Shown one piece after another: positions 9,426 through 20,919 of a stretch of DNA of 64,000 nt. The position numbers and the translations under genes were made by a program. The number at the start of each line of letters is the position of its first letter. Position 1 is the first letter of the stretch. Source of the DNA: Kalaharituber pfeilii (taxonomy: Eukaryota > Ascomycota > Pezizomycetes > Pezizales > Pezizaceae); contig WHUZ01000001.1 in the NCBI GenBank assembly GCA_015179045.1, positions 558,001 through 622,000 on the forward strand, in the 5' to 3' direction. The notes beneath the pieces were generated by a model. It made no database searches, had not been told where the DNA came from, and saw nothing but the letters and a program-made list of their open reading frames with translations.

Positions 9426-11535
9426 ATGGGCATCTTTGAATTCGGTCAGAAGCTTGCAAAGCTTCGGGATGTGGCATCTGGACCTGTCATAATCATTGGT
9501 AACCCTTTTCGACATATGCTGGTTTAAAATCGATTACCTAACTGATTTATTGCGAGAACTACAGGTCTCACGGCGTCAATGGGTGGCTTTATGTTCGGCG
9601 CCGATACTGGTCAAATCTCAGGATTCTTGATAATGCAGGTAAGCTCCACTCCAATCTCACGGTCTCAGTTTCCCTTCTTTCACTTAACCCTCACTCTCAA
9701 TATGCATATATTTATGCTTACGATCCATTGTAGGACTATCTTCACCGTTTTGCAGAACGTGATGCACTCGGTGTTTATAAATTCAACGACGCTCGTGCCG
9801 GGGCAATTGTCGGGATATTTAGCGTTGGTGCGTTGCTTGGGTCCCTCGCATCTGGCCCTATAGGCAATCGCCTTGGACGCAGAGTGGGCATGATTATAGG
9901 TACAATAGTATTCTCTGCGGGTACTGCCATACAACTGGGCGCAATAAACAAATGGTATCAAATTGTTGTAGGGAGGTTGATAACAGGGACCGCAATTGGA
10001 ATACTTTCTGGTACGTTGCGACTCCCTTCAGTTCAGAAAGGGCTGGATGGTTACTGATGCAGGACGTATCAAGTTCTGGTACCGATGTACATATCGGAAA
10101 CCGTTCCAAAGGAAGTAAGAGGTGCAATGGTAGCCATGTATCAACTTTTTGTTACTTTGGGGATATTTTTATCATATTGTATAAACCTGGTACGTCTCCA
10201 ATCCATAATCCACTAACTATACTGATTTGTGACTTTAAGGGAACCTCTAACCTCACTGATTCCGCATCATGGCGTGTCCCACTTGGCCTAAGCTATCTCT
10301 GGGCTTTCATTCTCGCAATAGGAATGGCTATACTTCCGGAATCCCCACGATGGCTTCTTGCTCACGACCGCTGTGACGACACCTTAGAAGCATTACGATT
10401 CATTGCAGGAAAACACCGGCACAATGACAAGTTGATAGAGTCACAATATCAAGACATTGCAGCTACGGTCCAGATTGAGCGGAATCTACCAAAGTCTAGT
10501 TGGTGGAGTAGCTTTAAGCCCGAGGGAAGATATTATATCGAACATTGTTGGGATTCTGTCTGCAAATGCTAATGCAGCTAACTGGGTATGAAACAATGAA
10601 TTACCCTGACACCATCTTTGTCCCTTTGGTTAAACAATCATAACTGATGATTCAATCAGCGCCAATTATTTCTTCTATTATGGAACGAATGTATTCCGCT
10701 CAGTCGGGATTGAAAATTCATACGCTACTCAAATCATTCTCGGGGCCGTTAATTTCATGTTCACCTTGCCTGGGATGTGGGCAATAGAGCGCTTTGGTCG
10801 CCGCAAACCTTTGATTTTTGGAGGCCTTTGGCAATGTGCATGGCTTATCATTTTCGGCTCTGTCGGAAGTCAGTTCAACCCAACGGACAATAGAGCCGCC
10901 GGAGCAGTCATGATTTTGTCAACATGCATGTTCATCATCGGGTTCGCTTCCACTTGGGGTCCGGGAATTTGGGTCGCCACTGGTGAGATGTACCCGTTAC
11001 GGGTCCGTGCACACTGTGCCAGCTTCGCTACGGCAGGTAACTGGTTTTGGAATTTTATGTTGACATTTTTTACCCCCTTGATCACCTCAAGCATTGGGTA
11101 TCGCTTGGGATATATCTTTGCAGGACTCAACCTTTTAGGAGTTGTAGTAGTATTTTTCTTTTGCTACGAAAGCAGCAACCTAACTTTGGAGCAAGTGGAT
11201 ATGATGTATAACGACTCTAATTCAAAGCCATGGACAAGTGGAAGTATGTTCATATCTCCCGCTCTGCTGATGCCCAAACATAACTAATGCAATTGCTAAC
11301 CCAACACACGCATTTTATAGAGTGGGTTTCACCAGAAAATTCATCAAGACACAAGACTGCTATGGACAACTTCAATGAGGAGGTACCTGCTGCGGAGAAA
11401 TTGGAGCATACAGAGCAACATGAAAGAATCTCACTCGAGAATGTCAATTGCCCCAGAGAAACCGGACTAGCCGCCGAACGTGGTACAATGTCGAATTTAA
11501 GTCCTGGGAACCAGCATGCTGCTTTGAAGTCATGA
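9426..11535 (+). pseudogene. HXT/RCO3-like MFS sugar transporter, one frameshift
   Basis: A major facilitator superfamily sugar porter of the plasma membrane, expected to move hexoses. Seven exons join cleanly: introns 9499-9564, 9639-9733, 10011-10073, 10190-10239, 10586-10659 and 11244-11320. Family landmarks in order: MGGFMFGADTGQISG (TM1), [43 protein letters not shown] and the C-terminal KPWTSGKWVSPEN. The predicted length is normal for the family, about 530 aa. The frame breaks at about 10525-10531: after FKPEG the expected KILYRTLLGF is one frame away, as if one base were missing from gagggaaga. The conserved QQLTG motif reads MQLTG, so one of the paired glutamines that contacts sugar in GLUT/HXT proteins is replaced. 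It may be a recent pseudogene or a sequence error. It stands alone between two repeat-rich or empty regions. Confidence 0.85.
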
Positions 11536-12735
11536 CACTTACACATCATCGTTTATTGTTCTGCGCTTGGTGGATTGGATACCACTAAATTTTACATTCT
11601 TCATAGCAACATAAAGAAGTGCTATAGAAGCTCAATTTGTCTAGTTCTTGAATTTATGCAGCGGGCACGCGTATTCATGTATCTAGCTAGATTGCTCTGA
11701 AATGAATAAATCAGAGAATGTCTGATTATGCTTCGAAATGGATAGGAAAGCTAAATGCCAGATATTCGCAATCCTCCCGCGGAAGTGATGTCGATCCCGT
11801 ACCCTCTCTCGATGTTCCTTCTGCATACGGAGGCTCAACTTGCTCGTCCTCGGTAATAGTGAACGTATTTGAGGCCTGCAAGTTGCGCGATGAGAGTGTC
11901 CGGGAATTCGCTCAATGCCCTGTTTGTTATTGCTACAGGCGTGGAGCCATTGCCAGCTTGTGGACTGTTGGGATTTATAATAGTAACCCCACATAGCACA
12001 TGTACATTCCCGGTTGCTGATTCTGTTAAACGAGGTCCAAGCAAATAGTGTCTCTGCCCTCTGTCCCTGCAATGGCACTGTGGGGCTTCTATTCCTGTAC
12101 CCATCATCTGGAGGTGTGATGGAGAACTTCCAATAAAACAGTTGATAACCTTCCAGGTTATTGCCATTATGTTAAGTTTAGGCTCACCTGGTTGCTTCAG
12201 CCGTCATGCCACGCGGGGTTTTGAAGAGTGAATCTGGAAGTAGATTGAGCGGGCCAGACGGCCAGCGCTTTGCCCGGAAGGCTTTTGGGGGAATGTACGA
12301 AGGAGCGTGGTGATTGGCCATGGATATTTTTGTCGTAAGGGAATGAAGTACTTAACGCGAAAACAGGTGCTGCGTATTTGATAGTTCAACAGGCGGACCT
12401 GACCCGTTGTTATTGCTTGTAGTGAAAATTACTGTCGTTGTAACTTGTTCCAAAGTCGATGGTGCCCAGTTAGTGAGGGGGTGCTCATATTTTGGGGGTT
12501 ATTAAATTTAGTTGAATCATGATCAAATAACAGACGTTCAATCAACAATATTGGCCTAAGCGAAAGAAGGAGAGATAGTAGCCTTTGTGGGGGAATTCGG
12601 AAGCGCCGCCGAGTTGGGTTTTGTGGCAGTTGGGGACGACAGAGTTGGGGGAGCCGACAGGGGTGGGAAGTTGGGGAGAAGGTAGCCGCGGTGGGGTGGA
12701 AAAAGCATACGGAAGGTGACAATCGTAAGATGGAG

Positions 12736-12786
12736 GGTGAGACCTAGCCTCTACAAACGCCTGGGGACGAGGCTAGGTGAGACCTA
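12736..12786. repeat. Hairpin bracketed by 11-bp direct repeats
   Basis: acctagcctc (12742-12751) and gaggctaggt (12769-12778) form a perfect 10-bp stem with a 17-nt loop. The direct repeat ggtgagaccta occurs at 12736-12746 and 12776-12786, overlapping the stem. It could be a tiny insertion of about 29 bp with an 11-bp target duplication. Function unknown. Confidence 0.5.
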
Positions 12787-15700
12787 AGAGCGTGCAAAGA
12801 TTTCAGAATACTCGTATTACTTTCCATTTTACGTTCCTAGCCTAGTATGTAACCGTTCTGAAGCGGAAAATATCTCCCTCCCTACTTAGATTGATTTACT
12901 CGATCAGAGTATAGACTACATCATGTGGGGGCACCAAAGCAGGAAATACCGTAATCGGTAGTCATGTGTGCCTGCCTATACTACAGTACTTCTGGTTCAC
13001 GTGCAACAAGATTAGTGCTGGCAACAACAGTAAGTAAAGCGGCAAGCAGTTGTTATCAGGAAGTGACTACCCGATTAGGCAGCATTATTCACGAGATGGC
13101 CATATGGTTCTTTACATAATATCAGCTTCCCGTGCTCAATTTCACCATGAAGCATATTGCTACTTCCACCATGTAAGGTGAGGAATCCATGATTCCCTTA
13201 TCCTTTTTCACTTAGCATTGGCCTCTGAGCTAACACGCATAGATGCTAGACAAGCTCCCTTGGCCCATTCTCACCAGCAGCCCCTCGTCCCTAACGCTAG
13301 GCTATTTAGATACACAATCATAAGGCTAAGCTTCTTGAGGGCGTGCGGTATACATCGGAGTGCATCAGAATGTAGGAGACATTTGTGTTGTGTGTTATGC
13401 AGTCTGGCATGGTCCTCCTGACGCAGCTGCTGCAGACCGGTATTTTTGCTAATGAATTTGCCAGTCACGCCAGTACTTCTAGTCTGGTAAATTACGGGCG
13501 TATGTTCACATTATCATATTTCAGACTCATCACTAATTATTTACCCACCATTCTTGTTCTTTCACCCTTCCATCCAGTTCGTGAAATCTCACCCTGCCTC
13601 CATCTCTTCATTTCTTCCAGTCAGCCGGGGATGTCGTCACTCTCCGTTAGATTCATCTTTATCCTCAATCTCATAAACCCCGTATATATCAAACAATTTC
13701 AGTAGGAGAGATACCCCCTCTTCATCTTTCCCAAAATAATAGAATCCTTTATCTCTTGTTACATACAGCAGGTACACCAAGTTGCTGCCTCTGTCTCTAA
13801 CCCGAATACAAGTAAGTCCATAGTCAAGTTCAAGGAAGCTCCACGGCTCATACTTGGTAGCATTTTTCGGATTGGCAAATCAGACTTTGCGGTCGCAAAA
13901 AGCAGATGTCTGAATGCTGACTACCACTCAATCCGCAGTCTACTCTCCGCAGCTGCAGACCCATGGCACTTATATTGCAATTGAATGAAAGGCGTCAACA
14001 AGTTCTATTTTAAGGCCAGGCAGGTATGGGAGCAGAAGCAGTCAACCTTCTGTGAAAGCAGTGTAAGGACAAGATATCATCAATAGGCGAAGGGTGATGA
14101 TAATTCGCGCTTTGATTTGAGTGAGGTTTGTGTTCCTACGTACCCGGGTATGTTGCATAGTACACGTACTAACTCTTCAGCTATACCAGGGGAGGTCGAG
14201 AGGGAAATGGAAATACTACAATTGCGTAGGCAAAAATTAAAGACAGGTTGCCCTGGCTCCACTAGAGTTTAATCATATGGAACCGGAGAATTAACAGTTC
14301 GTGGGATCGAACCGGGGCCCTCAATTCTATACCTCTCCATGGCGCGTGTTGTAACTCCTTTGCTGGAGATAACAGACATATCACTTCACCAGCTATAAGT
14401 CAGTTAGGAATACACAACGTCCCCTCTTCTTATAGCGACCTCCCATTCCTACACGCCGCTAGCAGTTGCGACAGCATCTCGCACCCGCCATCCCTCGATC
14501 CCTTTAACCACAAGTCCAACGACCTCTCGCATAGCTGTCTTCCTGGATCCTACAATTACTCCTTGGAAGGTTGATTACTCACATGTGTTTTTCTTGTGTT
14601 CATGTTTTTGTTTTCGTCTTATTCGGTAGTTTATTGTCTTTTCATTGCCTTATGCCTTATATTAATGGCATCTTCACTCGGAGTATCACGAAGACTGTGG
14701 TTACACGGGGCTTCAGACAGCCCAGTCTATATTAAAGTCGACGGAGGAAGCCTGGCTGAGTTGGGCATGAACCCCAAAGCAAGCGGGGTGTACCCCCTAA
14801 AAAGCAAGCAAATAACTTGTGGGTGTATGGGCATTGTGTTCGGTGCGAAGAGGGCGTTCGTGCGAATGCTCGTATGAATGCTATATTTTAAATATTTTCT
14901 TCTTCCTTTTTTACGTTTTGTCAATGTTCTGCATCTGCTCTATCATTGTTTCATTATTCAGCGATTGCTCACTTGTTTGTGCGCTATCTTAGAATCCGTG
15001 ATGACAGCTCAGGGCGGAGGTAAAAAAAGGCAAACAGAGAAGTAGGTGTGATAGGTGAGGAAGTACAATGGCTGATGTGAGTGGTAAGAGGGAACATTCA
15101 CAGCCGCTTAACACAATGGATTCTCTGCTGGGAGGTAGCGGTGAGGGACAAAGTGGAGTGAACGAGTGTTAAACGACATAGGTGTCGAAACGGATCATCC
15201 CTTACATTCCTGTTGTTATAAACCGTTTTTTTATATCAATGTAGATCATGATTAACGCTCTCTTGTTGTTGCTTGTTTCTATTGTTATTTCTGCACCTAT
15301 ATCTAACAATATACTATATTATGTCCGGTTTATTTTTCTTCACTCATGTATATAAGTGTGCGATTCCTGCAACACTTCGCTCAACACTTCGCTCAACAGG
15401 CTTAACGATATCGACCTCAGATTCCTTCGACTGGGTACATATCGCCCCTAACTGCGTGAACTCTGTAGGATCTATATATTTGACTATAGGCTAACTCTTT
15501 GTTACTGGCTATTGTACATGCAGAGAACATGGAAAAGTGAATGACGAGAGTGAAGTTGGCACATCGGTCGACGCGAATGCCACCCTTACCCTCATATCAA
15601 TGTATTGTGCCTTGGCCAACAGTGTTCCAGATCCTGGTGCCGACGCTCGCTACGCTGTAATATCAATGCGACGTGCGGTGCCACCTATAGCAGGGGTTAG

Positions 15701-16066
15701 CAAATAAACAAGAAAAAAGAGAAAGCAAGATGCAGTACAGCTCCGCTGAGGTTACGAGACTATACTGAACATGAAATATTCAGCTATACGTATCCGACAG
15801 AACATTACATACCGTACTTATGTAATTAACGGGAAGGATAACCAATCTGCTGACTCTGCCATAGGTAGGTAGCCCGTATGCGACGTTACGTGACAAAAAA
15901 AAGTAAGTATTAAAAAAAGTAATAAAAATAAGGAGTATCATAACCAATCGGCTATCAGCCTCGTGAAAGACTTAGTGCCAACTCTAATTCCATGCACGAT
16001 GCTAATTATGTCATGTCACGAAACTAACCAACTGGTTATACAGATGAGTAACGAATCCGTCAGTCT

Positions 16067-16150
16067 TGTTCTCGTCCCCAGACGGGCACTGGATACTGCC
16101 AAGAGGTGCAAAGACCCAGTACGGTTGAAGGTAGTCTGGGCACGAGAACA
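16067..16150. mobile_element. Palindromic mini-element, copy 2 (84 bp) with 9-bp TSD
   Basis: Ends TGTTCTCGT.CCCAGAC and GTCTGGGCACGAGAACA are inverted repeats of about 17 bp around a spacer of about 50 bp. The adjoining 9-mers, cgtcagtct (16058-16066) and ggtcagtct (16151-16159), match 8 of 9, consistent with a target-site duplication. Same family as 7799-7831 and 60463-60500. The spacer has no coding capacity. Confidence 0.8.
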
Positions 16151-17065
16151 GGTCAGTCTCTAATACTCCGTAAGACTTGATTAAATCAGAGGTACTGAAT
16201 ACTCTACATATGGCTCCACCTTGATATCGATTGAGGCACAACAAGTATGAGGCCAAATGGGCTGGTGTCCGGGGGACTACAAAAGTCACTATCATATGCT
16301 TTACACCCAAGGCATCTACTGTCCAGATCCACCTGAGGAGAGATCAAAGGTTGTCTGGTTATGTCAGGTGCGTTGGGGGAAAATACCATCTCCATCCACT
16401 TTACCTGTAAGGGACTACGTAACTTTGTGATGCCAAGAAGTCGAGTAACTGGCTGTAACTTGCTACTTAGTGGCTAAGTGGACGAGTATTACACCGCCAC
16501 GCTTCTGCGCTTCTTTGGACAAGTCTTCCTTGTGAGCTCCAAGGACGATGCATCAGTACAGTGGAATTAATTCCGGTTGAGTTCCTACAATATGGGTACG
16601 AACATGCCTAGATATTCCCAACCAGACGACTAGAATATTGCTGAGGCTTACCAGGCCCTTCCTCTCTTTAGTGCCCGAGTCTTCACTAGAAAATGTTGAG
16701 ACAGGATACTAGGCTAGTTTGAGAGTTTAAGCGGAGACAGCTTCTATATCATGCCCTAACTGTATTCGTGAGGTGCCAAGCCAGCTGCAGTGGCGGGTCA
16801 TACCCGATGCACATCAATGTGATGGGCCTTGCTTACGAGATTCAGGCACGAGACACCCGTAGTAATAGGCATGCAAGCCGAAGGGAGCTAGATTCAAGAT
16901 GATCACAGAGCTCCAGCCTTTCCTTCGCATCTCAAAACAAGAAAACCCGCACTCTTTCATCCAGCACCTGTGTCCACTTGCCCTTCGCTCTACTATACAC
17001 CATCTACATATTTTTTTTCTCCTACCAAAAAAAAACTCACCTTTCGTTTCTCGCTTCTGGCACCT

Positions 17066-17688
17066 ATGAAGATCTTTGTTCTTTCAGTGCTCGCAGCCTC
17101 CGTGTCGGCGGCATCCCTATGGGGTCAGTCGCCTCTTTCAAACCCTCCACCAGGAGATCCTGTCCCAGGCGATAATCCACTTCATTATTGTGGAACGACT
17201 AAGTCTGACATCCTGATAATTGATAATGTGGATATTTCACCGAATCCACCTGTTCCGTAAGTTTCCATCTTATCGTGCCATTACATCTGGGGTTTTATTT
17301 GCCACTCTACTAATGAGTCTTCTTCAGTGGTGCAACCCTTACTATCACGGCTACTGGCACACTAAAGGAGGAAGTTGGAGCTGGCGCCTATATTGACGTG
17401 GAGGTCAAATACGGATATATTAAACTCATTCATCAACAAATTGATTTTTGCGAAAATGCAGGACAAGTCGATCTCGCTTGTCCGATAAAAGAGGGCGACT
17501 TGAGTTTGACGAAGAAAGTTGACCTTCCGAAGGCTATCCCGCCAGTAAGTATCATTCGCCTTCGAAAATGGAATCTTGCTGATATACTCGAAAAGGGAAA
17601 ATACCATGTTAGTGCAAATGCCTGGAACGCGGATGGCGAACACATTACCTGTCTCTTTGCCGACGTTATTTTCAAGCCTCATACTTAA
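17066..17688 (+). CDS. ML-domain lipid-binding protein (PG/PI transfer, NPC2-like)
   Basis: A small secreted or vacuolar-lumen protein of the MD-2-related lipid-recognition (ML) family, like fungal phosphatidylglycerol/phosphatidylinositol transfer protein and NPC2, which carries sterol. Three exons (introns 17257-17327 and 17545-17595) give 166 aa, the usual length. Residues 1-16 (MKIFVLSVLAASVSAA) are a signal peptide. The ML pattern of paired cysteines is visible: HYCG, IDFCENAG...LACPIKEGD and HITCLFADVIF near the C-terminus. PKAIPP joined to GKYHVSANAW across the second intron is the family's typical strand connection. The start is the first Met that gives a signal peptide. It stands alone on the + strand and is convergent with VMA7. 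Confidence 0.9.
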
Positions 17689-18073
17689 ATTTTCGGTATA
17701 GCTTTTAGTAGGCTTATGGAACGTGACTCCCGAGCTTAGGCGTATTCCAGAGCGTTACAATGAGTAGATGGCTTGTATGCATTATTAGCTTTGAGAGTTC
17801 ATAACCCTGTATGTTTATGCGGTTTTTCTCTACTATTCTCTAGTGATCTGTTGTTCAGCTTGGTTCGCATCGTCTGGCATCATGCATTGTTTCTGAGGGA
17901 CTTGTATCAAGTCAAATAATATAGTATTCGTTACTTGATTGGATGTCTTGTACCGCTACACTTAAACAGAGGTGTCATCACTTTTAGTATGCTCCTGCAC
18001 TACAACTAGCATTAATACAGTAGTAGGCTTAAGTTGCCTATGGGAACCCGAATGATAAATCCAAGCAAATATC

Positions 18074-18682
18074 TCACTCCCCAAACAACCGTTTAACTCG
18101 CCTTAAGACGCTATCTTTCTCTGGGTCGTAAGGATGATCTTTACTCGGTATCTCCAAAACGGCAGGGAAAGCTGCCGTGTAAGTGTCGATTTTGTATCGT
18201 ATCTTCTCCGCAATCTACGCAAAATTCTGTCAACGTTTCTGTACCTGCATGCTCTCCTAAGATGAGCCTAGGAGGGAAATACTATGAAGGAAAACTATAG
18301 ACCCACATGTTGATTAATCAAAAGAATTCCGATATCTTTCCTCTCATTGACGAACTCATCGAATGCTTTTTCAATCACAGAGACCTCGGTTTTTGCATCT
18401 ACGACGAGGAAGTTTTTCGAAGCTGAAGGTGGCGGTGTGACATGCTAAAGGAATCTCGAATGATTAGCGCCTAAAAAAATGCCCCGTAATGATCTCCAGG
18501 TAAATGAGCGTACACCGATGCCAGACAGAAGCAGTCCTGTAACGGAGTCCTGACACTGTTGGATTAGCCATGTGTACTTTGAGTATCCGGTACTTAGGCT
18601 TAGGGAATCTGGTAAAGCTCACCTCATCTCCAATAACAGCTATGAAATTCCGTTCTTTGTAAGAGGACGGAGCAGCAGACAT
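18074..18682 (-). CDS. VMA7: V-type ATPase subunit F
   Basis: The 14-kDa subunit F of the cytosolic V1 sector of the vacuolar proton pump; it sits in the central rotor stalk and is needed for V1 assembly. Four exons on the minus strand: [20 protein letters not shown], then [12 protein letters not shown], then [18 protein letters not shown] through GILLINQH, then [20 protein letters not shown] with the conserved ending [19 protein letters not shown]. The total is about 120 aa, the normal length. [11 protein letters not shown] and the C-terminus are near-invariant in the family. The start at 18682 gives the expected short N-terminus. Downstream of the HIT hydrolase gene in the same direction. 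Confidence 0.93.
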
Positions 18683-18955
18683 CTTTGGTGTGATAATACT
18701 AATTGTTGCGCTTGAAATGGTGAGGATGCGTTGTGACGAAGCTTCGGGGTTCGAGCAACTGCCAAGATCTTGCAATTTTAGTCCCGCCGTTGATATCTGA
18801 GCTTCCAGTGGGGCAGATCTACGAAACTTTCCAACGCCATTGATTCATCTACAAGACAAGTTCTATGATTTACCTATATTGCGATATGTTCGAAAAAAAG
18901 AAGTTCCACATACAGTGGCATTGAATCATCATTATGATTTAGAACCACCATGTAA

Positions 18956-19745
18956 TCAATCCGTTTCCTCCATGAATTTAGCTAATAACTTTGCCTCCTT
19001 CTCCATTTCCTTGACGGTCCTCGGCTGTCGAAGCTCATCTGGTAGTGGCATTGGGAACTTGGGCCTGTCCTCTGTGGAGTCTTGTGGATCGTCGACGGTT
19101 ACCAACATTGAACCGGAGTTATGCTCAACTACAAGCTCCTTGTTCAATTGAGTAGACACCACCGAAGGGATGCTCTGGCCCTGCTCCCGGAATATCTTCC
19201 CCAGATCACCGGCGTCAGATTCTATGAGAGCATAGATGTCGTCCGAATGCTTGAGGTCTTTGTGCCGCCGAGGAATGATATGAGTGTGGACATGCGGTAC
19301 ACTAAATTCTATAAGCTCGATACCAGAACAGGGGACTGTTATGAAGAGTGTGGGTATGCATACGATTGACCAGCAAATTTACCGTCCTGAATGGCGATAT
19401 TTAGACTCTCGCCCTGAAATACCTTCTCAATGATCTTCCCAACTTTCTGAACGCTAAGGAATAGATCTATAACCTGCAAGCCTGTAAGCTGTGTGTGGAT
19501 AGCCTGTAGGCCTCCTACGGGATCACACCTCCGATGCGTCAAGGTCCTTTAACCTTGGAACAACCCGATTAGGACAGACGAGCACATGGCCTGGTAGCAA
19601 TGGCTTGTGATTAATGAGTGCAAAAGAATGCTTAGAGCGGTAAAACACCTTGTGTGACGTTAGCTGAATTCTGAAAATGCAGAGGGATTTATACCTGAGA
19701 TGTAACCACGAAAGGGCCAAAGTAAACAGGCGCGGAGGTAGACAT
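18956..19745 (-). CDS. HNT2: FHIT-like HIT hydrolase (dinucleoside triphosphate hydrolase)
   Basis: A histidine-triad nucleotide hydrolase of the FHIT/HNT2 (Aph1) branch, which splits diadenosine polyphosphates such as Ap3A and Ap4A. Exons on the minus strand read MSTSAPVYFGPFVVTSQ, VFYRSKHSFALINHKPLLPG (the FALIN..PLLPGHVLV signature), IDLFLSVQKVGKIIEKVFQ, then LNIAIQDGKFAGQS joined to VPHVHTHIIPRR. The catalytic HxHxH motif is HVHTH. A charged C-terminal tail follows (PKFPMPLPDELRQPRT...), as in the fungal enzymes. The start at 19745 was chosen because it directly precedes the conserved PVYFG block; a longer upstream frame exists but is not conserved. It shares a short intergenic region with a hypothetical + strand gene. 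Confidence 0.9.
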
Positions 19746-19901
19746 AATGCGGAAACGCTTGTGACTCTAACAAACCGACGGGACTGTACAGCTGGAATGA
19801 GAGATGTGCAGAGCGGTGAAGTCACAGCTTATGCCACCGCCAAGAACAAATGACAGACTCTTCCAAGCTCGACTCAAGAATGTCAGTCAAACGGTGAAGA
19901 A

Positions 19902-20237
19902 GTGGAACCTCTCAATAAAGCTAAATCAGCACTGTCATCACACAAAGCGGCCATTATACCAATGAAGAGGCCCGAAAGATATCAAGATCTCAAGGTGCAG
20001 AATGAATATGTAGAATCAGGCTCAGGTATTCCAGAGCTCACCCCTCTGCCATGTTGCATGGAAAGTAGTGATTCTCAATCAGAAGACGAGGACGGAAAAA
20101 CTGCCTACACAAGGGATTTAAAGATTACAGTGGATAACACACTTCAGTCTTTTGACGTAAGTAGGGAAGTGCAAGGACAATTAATGTTGCGGATTCGGAA
20201 TCGAGCGATCACAACTCCGGTACTAGTGACCCTTTAA
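19902..20237 (+). CDS. Hypothetical protein, splicing unresolved
   Basis: An open frame of 111 codons reads as ordinary protein (acidic DSQSEDEDGK stretch, then RDLKITVDNTLQSFDVSREV). I do not recognise the family. A second coding-like segment in another frame follows (about 20238-20410: DPLIHLLGVLTHSWKKKD, ending GKELQI), so the gene probably continues through an intron. The gtaagt after QSFD is one candidate donor, but I could not find a join that keeps the frame. Upstream Met codons at 19831 and 19850 are in other frames and may mark a 5' exon. It is divergent from the HIT gene. Confidence 0.4.
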   Translation: MEPLNKAKSALSSHKAAIIPMKRPERYQDLKVQNEYVESGSGIPELTPLPCCMESSDSQSEDEDGKTAYTRDLKITVDNTLQSFDVSREVQGQLMLRIRNRAITTPVLVTL

Positions 20238-20646
20238 TCCACTTACTGGGTGTTTTGACACATTCCTGGAAGAAAAAAGATTCAGAATTACCGCTCCAGG
20301 GCTCCGCAAATACGGGTACAGGATATTCGCTAATATCTGAGCCACATAGCTTCGAAGTTTCCAAGGATGCGAAAGCTCTTGCTGAAGTGGGGAAAGAATT
20401 ACAAATCTAAATGCATATAGAAATCTAGGTGTGAAGATGGAGGGAAGCCGTGATGGTGGAGCACAGGTTTTCACCGCTTTATTGAGAACATTAGGTCTGA
20501 AGGCCAGAATGATATTCTCTTTATAGCAACTATTGTAATTAATCCATATGCATACAAACAATCATAAAAGTTGTATTATGTATCGATGATATTGTGTAAC
20601 ATTCAAGAGGCTAATGTTTCCAAGGACTGGATATCGTACCATGGAG

Positions 20647-20718
20647 CAATAGCCAGGCACCGTCGGGGACGTAAAGCAATAACAATTAACAATAGCCAGG
20701 CACCGTCGGGGACGTAAA
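20647..20718. repeat. Direct repeat of 29 bp (two copies, 43 bp apart)
   Basis: The unit caatagccaggcaccgtcgg and its continuation ggacgtaaa occurs at 20647-20675 and 20690-20718 with no mismatch, downstream of Ku80. A poly-pyrimidine-rich spacer lies between. No known family. Confidence 0.8.
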
Positions 20719-20919
20719 ATAACAACAAATCTGCATATAAAGCGCAAAGGAGTGCTTTGGCTATGACCTCCCATAGCAAAAAACAAGGTCGCGGACAGAG
20801 GTCGACGCCATCGCGCGCAACACTCCCTCCCCTCAACTCGCAGCGCGCTGCCCCGTGACGTGACCTTTCTCGTTCAATTTTCAAGCAAAAACTAAACCCA
20901 AACAAGTCAGCAACACAGA

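Larger units (their letters stand above)
11536..17065. other. Long gene-poor stretch (5.5 kb)
   Basis: No conserved protein found in any frame. It holds a hairpin with flanking direct repeats (12736-12786), a tandem 12-bp repeat (aacacttcgctc, twice near 15370) and the palindromic mini-element at 16067-16150. Open frames are short and lack family features. Confidence 0.4.

Noticed and set aside
14290..14345. Possible tRNA on the minus strand (B-box-like ggttcgatccc)
   Set aside because: The T-arm stem pairs poorly and I could not find an A box, anticodon arm or 7-bp acceptor stem at the right spacing.
15870..15905. Another LINE 3' tail (tagcccgtatgcgac followed by A run)
   Set aside because: The diagnostic hairpin part (cccacagggcgg) is missing and no target duplication is visible.
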